A DNA stretch of 5,801 nt from Chitinophaga pinensis (lineage in GTDB: Bacteria > Bacteroidota > Bacteroidia > Chitinophagales > Chitinophagaceae), in contig CALPKD020000105.1 of assembly GCA_943324055.2 (NCBI GenBank), forward strand, positions 1-5,801, read 5' to 3'. Of the stretch, positions 1-5,801 are shown in pieces. How positions within the stretch are numbered: the first letter of the stretch is position 1; each line of letters opens with the position of its first letter. The translations under genes and the position numbers were made by a program. The notes below the pieces were generated by a model that saw only the letters and a list, made by a program, of their open reading frames with translations, was not told the origin of the DNA and did no database searches.

Positions 1-108
1 ACTTTATGTATGGAGAATAAATTACCAATCATTGTTTTTGATATGAACCAACCAGGCAACTTGTTAAAAGTGGTGCAAGGTGATGGCGTGGGTACACTAG
101 TAGGATAA
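1..108 (+). CDS. pyrH: UMP kinase (uridylate kinase), C-terminal end only
   Basis: This is the last 35 codons of a gene whose start lies before the window; the frame is open from base 1 and stops at TAA 106-108. The peptide begins [20 protein letters not shown] and ends VGTLVG. It matches the end of bacterial UMP kinases, where a 'KLPI.VF.MN.PG.L..VV.G...GTL' pattern closes the amino-acid-kinase fold (E. coli PyrH ends in a closely similar way). The enzyme phosphorylates UMP to UDP with ATP in the cytoplasm, a step of pyrimidine nucleotide synthesis, and acts as a hexamer. The active site and regulatory residues lie outside the window, so only family membership can be judged. The next gene on the same strand begins 26 bases on, with no terminator-like hairpin between, so the two may share a transcript. 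The usual neighbour frr (ribosome recycling factor) does not follow it here. Confidence 0.9.
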   Translation, partial: TLCMENKLPIIVFDMNQPGNLLKVVQGDGVGTLVG

Positions 109-134
109 TTCAAAACTTCCCTTAAAATAGAACG

Positions 135-1463
135 ATGCAAAAATCAATCGCTATTCTTGTATGTATCATATGCGCAGTACAAAGTAATCAAGTACAAGCG
201 CAGCAAAAATTAACATTGAACGAGGCGGTGACTACTGCTTTAAAAAATAGTTATAATATACAACTTGTCGAAAACAGTTTAGCAATTGCTAAAAACAATA
301 ATGACTTAGGCGTTGCAGGTGCATTGCCAACCATTACAGCAACCGCTAATGACAACAAATCGCTAAGTACGATTAAGCAAAAGTTTGCTGACCCTACACG
401 TAACACCACCAAATCAGATGTGGACGGAAACACGCTATCAGCAGGGTTTACAGCGTCTATCATTATTTTTAATGGCTACCGAATCATGGCTACCAAGGAT
501 CGCTTGGCAAGCATCGAACAACAAAATGGGTTACTGTTAAAAGCGCAGATGCAAAATACTACTGCAGTAGTAATGCAACAGTATTATAATGTGGTGCGTC
601 AACAAGCGTATTTAAAAACACTTGAAAAATCAATCGAGGCAAGTCAGCAAAGATTAGACATTGTAAAAACAAGACAAAAAGTGGGCATGGCCAATCAGGC
701 CGATTTTTTACAATCTAGTTTAGACTTAAATGCATTAATACAAGCAAAGCAAAATCAAAACATAGTAATCGCACAAGCAAAGGATGACTTGTTAAATACC
801 ATGGCAATGCCAACGGATACCAAACGTGTTGTAATAATTGAAGACAGCATTTTGGTGGATACTAAAATAAACTTTGACGGTGTAAATAATAGCGTAGCAA
901 CCGGCATTGCACAAAATCCACAATTACAAGCATTGTCTCAACAAGTAAGCATCAATCAATTGATCGAAAAGGAAACAAAGGGTTTGATGTATCCTACCTT
1001 AAGAGCAAGCACTGGATACAATGTTAGTAGTAGTAGTTCTGCTGCTGGTTTTAGTTTGTTAAACGAAAACTACGGCCCATTTTTGGGTGTTAATTTATCG
1101 GTGCCTATTTATGGCGGAGGCGCTGCAAAAAAGAATTTAAAAAATGCACGAATCAATACACGTACTGCCTCTTTACAATCTGCTAGTGCAACAAGAGAGG
1201 TGTGGACCAATGCATTTAAAACGAATGATGCTTATCAAAATAGCATTCAACAATTACCTACCGAATCCGAGAACTATAATATGTCACAGGCTTTATTAGC
1301 ATTAATAATGCAAAAGTATCAGTTAGGTCAAGCAACCATGGTGGACGTAAAGCAAGCACAGCAAAGCTTTGAGAGCGCTGGATTCCGATTGGTAAGCTTA
1401 CGCTACACCGCAAAGGTGGCGGAGATCGAATTAAAGCGTTTATCTAATCAATTAAGTTTCTAA
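135..1463 (+). CDS. TolC-family outer membrane efflux protein
   Basis: A 442-residue outer membrane channel subunit of the OEP/TolC family, expected to trimerise into a beta-barrel plus periplasmic alpha-helical tunnel. Residues 1-22 look like a Sec signal peptide: K3, a hydrophobic core (IAILVCIICAV), then cleavage after VQA before QQ. There is no lipobox in the usual place, so a lipoprotein is unlikely. The mature protein shows the two internal repeats of the family. Repeat one (about 25-225) has LTLNEAVTTALKNS, a first barrel hairpin near 60-115 ending IIIFNGYR, and long helices with RQKVGMANQADFLQSSLDLN (180-199). Repeat two (about 250-440) has NPQLQALSQQ, a second hairpin near 286-327 ending LSVPIYGGG, and MQKYQLGQATMVDVKQAQQ (392-410). 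Length is normal. The ATG at 135 is chosen because it gives the signal peptide; its leader is A-rich without a Shine-Dalgarno sequence. It lies 26 bases after pyrH and faces the adaptor-permease genes tail to tail. It probably serves that pump, but TolC proteins can serve several pumps, so the partnership is inference. Confidence 0.93.
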   Translation: MQKSIAILVCIICAVQSNQVQAQQKLTLNEAVTTALKNSYNIQLVENSLAIAKNNNDLGVAGALPTITATANDNKSLSTIKQKFADPTRNTTKSDVDGNTLSAGFTASIIIFNGYRIMATKDRLASIEQQNGLLLKAQMQNTTAVVMQQYYNVVRQQAYLKTLEKSIEASQQRLDIVKTRQKVGMANQADFLQSSLDLNALIQAKQNQNIVIAQAKDDLLNTMAMPTDTKRVVIIEDSILVDTKINFDGVNNSVATGIAQNPQLQALSQQVSINQLIEKETKGLMYPTLRASTGYNVSSSSSAAGFSLLNENYGPFLGVNLSVPIYGGGAAKKNLKNARINTRTASLQSASATREVWTNAFKTNDAYQNSIQQLPTESENYNMSQALLALIMQKYQLGQATMVDVKQAQQSFESAGFRLVSLRYTAKVAEIELKRLSNQLSF

Positions 1464-1636
1464 TTGACTATTAGTAAAAATTATTCAGCGGCAACTAATT
1501 TCTTGAAGTAGTTAAATTATACAGAAAGATATAGCACATAAAAATGCCCCCATGAAGTGTCTAACTTTCTGGGGGCATTTTAGTTTATTCAGGACTTGTC
1601 TCCTAATCCAAGCCTAGGATCAAGAGATACTAATTA
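1464..1636. other. Convergent intergenic region
   Basis: This 173-base gap separates the 3' ends of the TolC-type gene and the permease gene. Its one strong element is the hairpin at 1541-1581. The left part (1464-1540) is AT-rich and I see no reading frame or RNA gene in it. The right part (1582-1636) can form only a weak, interrupted hairpin (1599-1627). No promoter is expected between convergent genes and I see none. Confidence 0.75.
1541..1581. terminator. Probable bidirectional intrinsic terminator
   Basis: A perfect 11-base-pair stem is formed by AAAATGCCCCC (1541-1551) and GGGGGCATTTT (1571-1581). The 19 bases between can pair further: 1552-1558 with 1564-1570, with one mismatch and one G-T pair, leaving a five-base loop GTCTA (1559-1563). 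The stem's GC core lies inside A and T flanks, so each strand gives a GC hairpin followed by a U-rich stretch. The T tract is ATTTTAGTTTATT reading right, and ATTTTTAT reading left. It begins 78 bases after the TolC-type stop and ends 56 bases beyond the permease stop, between two convergent genes, which fits termination of both transcripts. Confidence 0.85.
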
Positions 1637-4600
1637 TTAATACCAAGATCCATTTATGATTTCGTCTCCAGCTGCATTGTGCTTAGCTGCTCTGCGTTTT
1701 ACATTTTTCTTGTGTATGAATGCAGTAACAAACATCAAAGGAATAAATATAAACGTCAATGGAGGAATACCTAACATGCTAATCCACTTGCCACCAAAGT
1801 GACGGCGCATTGGGCGACGAAGGCGTTCTGCAATTAAATACATGGCAGGAACAATAAACAAAGTCATAAAGAAAGCAAAGATCAAACCAAATATAATGGT
1901 CCAACTTAAAGGCTTCCAAAAAGTAACGTTGTCTCCACCAAAGAATATGTGCGGATTTAACTCGCTAAATAAAGTCACAAAGTTGATATTGAAACCTACT
2001 GCAATAGGGATGAAACCTAATATCGCTGCAAGTGCAGTAAGCATTACCGGTATGATTCTAGTTTTACCTGCCTGAACAACGGCTTCTCTAGTTTTAAAAC
2101 CTCTAGAACGTAATTCATCCGCAAACTCAATTACCAGGATACCATTTTTAACAACAATACCTGCAAGTCCAACAATACCAAGCCCTGTCATTACTCCAGA
2201 TACTTTTAATCCAGTTAATGCAAAACCTAAAAGCACACCAATGATACTAAACAAAATCTCAGTTAAGATAATAACCGATTTTGATATAGAGTTAAACTGT
2301 ACTACTAAAGTAAATAGGATTAACATTAATGCAATTATCAATGCTTTTCCTAAGAACGCAACGGTTTCAAGTTGTTGTTCATTTTCCCCGGTTTGTTTAA
2401 CACTGATGCCTTCAGCGATGCCTTTATAGTTTACGATGTATTGTGTAATCACCGCATTTACTGCAGTCGGATTATATCCTTGATTGGTTAATACATTAGA
2501 GCGTAATTGAATTTGTCTTTTTTGATTTTTTCTTTTAACACTACCCAAGGTATTTGTAGGATCAACTTTAACTAAGGAACTAATTGGAATATTTTTAACC
2601 ATACCGCCTGCTGCCATATCACGGAATGATAAGCGCATATTTAATAAGTCCACAATATTCTTGCGTTGGAACGCTTCGTTACGTAGTTGGATTTTAAATT
2701 CATCCTTACCTTCTTTGATCTTAGAAATTTCTTTCCCAAATAAAGCAGTACGAATTTGCATACCTACTTGTGCCGACGATACGCCTTCCGCTAATGCACG
2801 ATCTCTGTCAATGGTAAGGGTTAATTCAGGATTTTGTAAATCAACATCCATCTTTAAATCCTCAATACCAGGGATTTGAGCTGCATCCAAATAGTTCTTC
2901 AAGCCAACTGCTGTCTTAATTAATTTATCAAAGTCATCGCCTTGAATCTCAATGTTCACTGGAGGTTCAGTTGGAGGGCCGCTTGATTCCTGCGTAACTG
3001 TGATCTCCGCTCCAGGAATACCTTTCATTTGTGCACGTATTTGATCCAAGTAGGGAGATGTTGAAGTGCCATGACGTTTTTCAAACTCCACAAAGTTAAT
3101 TTGCAAACGACCTAACTCAGAACGAGTGCTTCTGTCGCCTGCCGTAGGATCACTTGCACCAACCGCAACGTTACTAATCATACTTTCAACTATTGGGTTT
3201 TGTTTTCCATTATCTGTACCAATAATTTTTTTAACCTTTGCTTCTAAAATTTTAGTAACAGAATCAGTATGTTTCACATCAGTACCTACTGGCAACTTTA
3301 AGTAAACATAAATTTGATTTGGGTCGCCTTTAGGGAAAAATTCAATCCCAGTTCTACCTGTACCTACGCTAATTCCAAATACAATTAACGAAAATATAAG
3401 TAATACAAAAGTGGCAACTAGTAATTTAACAGGTCTCCAACCACTTAAAGCTCTTCTTAAGATCCTTTCATACGTATCCATCATCCTTGGAAGGATGTTA
3501 TTTTGGAATGCATGAATTGCGTCTGTTATAAAGTATTTATTGGCCACCACTAAAACCATAAAAAAGATGATTAGGTTGCCTAAAAAGGTCGCTCCTAATA
3601 AATCCAATACAATACCTAATGCAATAGGAATCCAAAAATTGCGCTTTTTAAAGATGGCTGACTTTGGTTCAGTGTCATCGTGCTCCTCATGATTCATAAA
3701 GTCTACCGCAAATACTGGGTTCATGATAAAGGCAACAACCAATGATGCAGCTAATGTAAAAATTAACATCGCAGGTAGATACACCATGAATTTACCAATA
3801 ATACCTGGCCAAAACAACAAAGGGAAAAACGGTGCCAAGGTAGTAATCGTACCTGCTAATACAGGAACAAATACCTCGCCAGCCGCCATTCTAGCGGACG
3901 TCGTAGCAGTTAGCTTTCCTTTGCCATCTACAAAAATACGGTGTGTGTTTTCAATGACTACAATAGCATCATCCACAATAATACCTAACCCAAATAACAA
4001 TGCAAACAGCACCATAAAGTTTAAGGTAATATGTGTGCCTAATAATAAATCACCAGCAGGTAAAAATACAAAGGCAACAAACATACTCAATGGAACCGAT
4101 AAGGCAACAAAGAATGCGTTGGTAATACCCATAAAAAACATCAACACAATTAATACCAATACAAAGCCAATCACAATACTGTTTACTAATTCAGTGAAAG
4201 AACTTTTTGTTTTAATACTTTGGTCACCGGTGATAACCGCTTGCAAATCCTTAGGAAAAGTATTTGCTTTTGCTTCTGCTAAAATTAGTTTTACTGCATC
4301 CGAAGTGGCAATGAGGTTCTCACCGTTTCTTTTCACGATACTTAATGTAAGTACGTTCTTACCATCTAAGCGTGCAAAGTTTTCATTTTCTTTAATGGTA
4401 TCCTTAATTGAGGCAATGTCTCTTAAGTAAATAGGAGCGCCGCTTGTATTGCGAACAATGATACCAGAGATATCATTCGCCGACTTTAATTGGCCCTTTA
4501 ATTGAAGGTTACGACGCATATTGCCTACTTCCAATAAACCACCTGACAAGTCCAAGTTTTCTCTTTGGATCGCGTTAGAGATATCGTCAAATGTGATACC

Positions 4601-5230
4601 CGAACTTTGCATTTTATAGTTGTCTACATTAATTTGAAACTCTCTTTCGGGAGCACCAATTAAATCCACTCTATTAATTTGGGCAACGCTTTCTAATTTA
4701 TCTTTTAAGTCGTCCGCATATTTTTTTAATTGAACGGTGTTATAGTTACCGCTAATGTTCACATACATAATTGGCTGATCACTGATATTCACTTCAATGA
4801 CTCTAGGCTCTTGCGTAAGGTCGTTTGGTAAATCGGTCTTAGCCTTATCTACCGCGTCTTTCACTTTTTGCAAAGCCACATCGGTTTTCACATCGGTGCT
4901 AAATTCAACGGTAATTGCCGAAAAATCCTGTTGAGAGGTGGATGTGAACTTGTTAATTTTAACGCCACTGATTGATTTGATTTGTTTCTCAATTGGACGT
5001 GTTACAAGGTTTTCAATATCCTTGGGTGAATTTCCTACATATACAGTTTGTACAAATATGGTAGGAATGATAATTTCGGGAAATTGTTCTTTAGGTAAAG
5101 TAAGGAATTGGTAAATACCTCCTAGGCTCAAAAACAACATCACTAAATAAATAGATGTTTTGTTAGTGATACTCCAAGACGTAGGTTTAAATTCTTTAAA
5201 CTTATCCTTTATTTTATGTTTTAATGACAT
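1637..5230 (-). CDS. RND-family efflux permease (AcrB/HAE1-like, long form)
   Basis: A 1197-residue inner-membrane pump subunit of the RND superfamily, expected to work as a trimer that exports substrate from periplasm or membrane in exchange for protons. TM1 is about 23-42. The first periplasmic porter region is about 43-345. TM2-TM6 lie at about 346-505, with the TM4 motif GIIVDDAIVVIEN carrying D420 and D421. TM7 is about 601-622 and the second periplasmic region about 623-955. TM8-TM12 lie at about 956-1133, with K1028 in TM10 (GIVVKNGILVIEF) and T1065 in TM11. These four residues match AcrB's proton relay D407, D408, K940 and T978, so the pump looks functional. It is about 150 residues longer than AcrB. 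The extra length includes an insert with two hydrophobic segments (about 513-573), a longer TM11-TM12 loop, and a C-terminal extension with one more hydrophobic segment (1152-1172) and a basic tail. It starts 24 bases after the adaptor gene, with an AT-rich leader and no Shine-Dalgarno sequence. Drug-type (HAE) export is likeliest; the substrate cannot be read from sequence. Confidence 0.95.
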   Translation of the reverse strand: MSLKHKIKDKFKEFKPTSWSITNKTSIYLVMLFLSLGGIYQFLTLPKEQFPEIIIPTIFVQTVYVGNSPKDIENLVTRPIEKQIKSISGVKINKFTSTSQQDFSAITVEFSTDVKTDVALQKVKDAVDKAKTDLPNDLTQEPRVIEVNISDQPIMYVNISGNYNTVQLKKYADDLKDKLESVAQINRVDLIGAPEREFQINVDNYKMQSSGITFDDISNAIQRENLDLSGGLLEVGNMRRNLQLKGQLKSANDISGIIVRNTSGAPIYLRDIASIKDTIKENENFARLDGKNVLTLSIVKRNGENLIATSDAVKLILAEAKANTFPKDLQAVITGDQSIKTKSSFTELVNSIVIGFVLVLIVLMFFMGITNAFFVALSVPLSMFVAFVFLPAGDLLLGTHITLNFMVLFALLFGLGIIVDDAIVVIENTHRIFVDGKGKLTATTSARMAAGEVFVPVLAGTITTLAPFFPLLFWPGIIGKFMVYLPAMLIFTLAASLVVAFIMNPVFAVDFMNHEEHDDTEPKSAIFKKRNFWIPIALGIVLDLLGATFLGNLIIFFMVLVVANKYFITDAIHAFQNNILPRMMDTYERILRRALSGWRPVKLLVATFVLLIFSLIVFGISVGTGRTGIEFFPKGDPNQIYVYLKLPVGTDVKHTDSVTKILEAKVKKIIGTDNGKQNPIVESMISNVAVGASDPTAGDRSTRSELGRLQINFVEFEKRHGTSTSPYLDQIRAQMKGIPGAEITVTQESSGPPTEPPVNIEIQGDDFDKLIKTAVGLKNYLDAAQIPGIEDLKMDVDLQNPELTLTIDRDRALAEGVSSAQVGMQIRTALFGKEISKIKEGKDEFKIQLRNEAFQRKNIVDLLNMRLSFRDMAAGGMVKNIPISSLVKVDPTNTLGSVKRKNQKRQIQLRSNVLTNQGYNPTAVNAVITQYIVNYKGIAEGISVKQTGENEQQLETVAFLGKALIIALMLILFTLVVQFNSISKSVIILTEILFSIIGVLLGFALTGLKVSGVMTGLGIVGLAGIVVKNGILVIEFADELRSRGFKTREAVVQAGKTRIIPVMLTALAAILGFIPIAVGFNINFVTLFSELNPHIFFGGDNVTFWKPLSWTIIFGLIFAFFMTLFIVPAMYLIAERLRRPMRRHFGGKWISMLGIPPLTFIFIPLMFVTAFIHKKNVKRRAAKHNAAGDEIINGSWY

Positions 5231-5254
5231 GTAAATCAGTTGTGCTTTAATAAA

Positions 5255-5801
5255 TTATTTAACAGAGGTAACAAGTATTTGGCCATCAAAAATAGATTGA
5301 TACCCTTCCGTAACTACCACATCACCAGCGCTCAGTCCATTTAATATTTCAATATTGTTGCCATAAAATTCGCCGGCAGTAATTACTTTTTTATGTGCAA
5401 CTAATTTTCCTTTTTCAGTTACTGCTACATACACAAATTTTCCGTTCTCATCCGTTTGCACCAAGTTAACAGGAAGGCTAATTGCATTGGCTTTTTCGTA
5501 GTCCTTAATTTTTACCTGTGCCAATTGGTTAGGTCTAAAGTTTTTATCTATCGGCAATTTAGTTTCGATAAAAAAGCTTCTGCTTAATGGGTCAATCACA
5601 TTGCCTAAAACATTTACTTTAACGGCAATTGTTTTTTGAAGATCAGGGAATATCAATGAAACGTCTGTACCTACTTTAACTTTACCCGCGTAGTTTTCAG
5701 GAACCTGAGCGGTTACTTTTAATTTAGTAGTGTTTACAATTTTAATTTGACCTGGACCTGCAAAAAGCTCACCCACTTTCACGTTTACTTCCTCTGCAAC
5801 A
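5255..5801 (-). CDS. Periplasmic adaptor (membrane fusion protein) of an RND pump, C-terminal part
   Basis: The last 181 codons of a HlyD/AcrA-type efflux adaptor; the frame stays open to the window edge, so the start, membrane anchor or lipobox, helical hairpin and most of the lipoyl domain are missing. An in-frame GTG at 5780-5782 is not the likely start, because the codons before it read VAEEVN and continue the family pattern into NVKVGELFAGPG, the end of the lipoyl half. Next comes the beta-barrel domain (IKIVNTTKLKVTAQVPE through IDPLSRSFFIETKLP and FRPNQLAQVKI). Last is the membrane-proximal domain (AISLPVNLVQTDENGKFVYVA, then LSAGDVVVTEGYQSIFDGQ). Such proteins bridge the RND permease and the TolC channel in the periplasm. 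The permease gene follows after 24 bases on the same strand with no hairpin between, so the two are almost surely one operon. Any promoter or regulator lies beyond base 5801. Confidence 0.93.
   Translation of the reverse strand, partial: VAEEVNVKVGELFAGPGQIKIVNTTKLKVTAQVPENYAGKVKVGTDVSLIFPDLQKTIAVKVNVLGNVIDPLSRSFFIETKLPIDKNFRPNQLAQVKIKDYEKANAISLPVNLVQTDENGKFVYVAVTEKGKLVAHKKVITAGEFYGNNIEILNGLSAGDVVVTEGYQSIFDGQILVTSVK

Noticed and set aside
109..134. A separate promoter for the TolC-type gene in the pyrH gap
   Set aside because: The 26 bases show no match to the Bacteroidota TAnnTTTG element or to a -35/-10 pair. A promoter inside pyrH cannot be excluded.
251..463. A 70-codon minus-strand open frame inside the TolC-type gene
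   Set aside because: It is antisense to a well-supported coding region and has no recognisable features, so it is a shadow frame.
1599..1627. A second possible hairpin after the permease stop (TCTC...GAGA outside, ATCC...GGAT inside)
   Set aside because: The pairing is only two 4-bp blocks separated by a 3x3 internal loop, with no U tract following. It is too weak to call a terminator or regulatory RNA.
1842..2879. Three shorter plus-strand open frames (1842-2075, 2241-2429, 2661-2879) antisense to the permease gene
   Set aside because: All are fully covered by the conserved permease frame, and their translations show no signal, domain or spacing that suggests a gene.
3723..4430. A 235-codon open frame on the plus strand antisense to the permease gene
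   Set aside because: It lies wholly inside the permease coding region, which has clear family motifs. Its translation is low-complexity, rich in N, T, I, K and A, with no recognisable domain. It is a by-product of codon use in the real gene.
5255..5782. Treating the GTG at 5780-5782 as the start of the adaptor gene
   Set aside because: The frame continues upstream to the window edge with family-like residues, and starting there would leave the protein without an export signal or lipoyl and hairpin regions. The gene is truncated by the window, not short.
1..5801. A novel defence, mobile or RNA-based system
   Set aside because: All coding space is explained by UMP kinase and efflux-pump families. 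There are no direct repeat arrays, transposase or integrase fragments, tRNA-like folds, or unexplained stretches longer than 173 bases.

Overview
The window looks like chromosomal DNA from a Bacteroidota bacterium. The composition is AT-rich. None of the three start codons or their leaders carries a clear Shine-Dalgarno sequence. The RND permease has the long form, with inserted hydrophobic segments, that I associate with this phylum. The family Chitinophagaceae is a plausible guess from general protein style, but I could not test it.

Layout, left to right. (1) Bases 1-108 on the plus strand are the last 35 codons of UMP kinase (pyrH). (2) Twenty-six bases later, on the same strand, is a complete TolC-type outer membrane efflux protein (135-1463). 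(3) A 173-base convergent gap (1464-1636) holds a strong GC-core hairpin flanked by A and T tracts, which probably ends transcription in both directions. (4) On the minus strand, running towards that hairpin, is a two-gene unit: a periplasmic adaptor protein (5255-5801, cut by the window edge at its 5' end), then, after 24 bases, a complete 1197-residue RND permease (5230 down to 1637).

The three transport genes together supply the parts of a tripartite efflux pump spanning the envelope: inner-membrane proton-driven permease, periplasmic adaptor and outer-membrane channel. The permease keeps the charged proton-relay residues expected of a working pump (D420, D421, K1028, T1065). Nothing in the window identifies the substrate, and no regulator is visible. 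The channel gene faces the adaptor-permease pair tail to tail and sits directly behind pyrH, so the channel and the rest of the pump are probably transcribed from separate promoters.

I found no mobile element, CRISPR array, tRNA or rRNA, and no convincing undescribed system. The points worth a second look are the split arrangement of the pump genes, the channel gene's linkage to pyrH, and the extra membrane segments of the permease.
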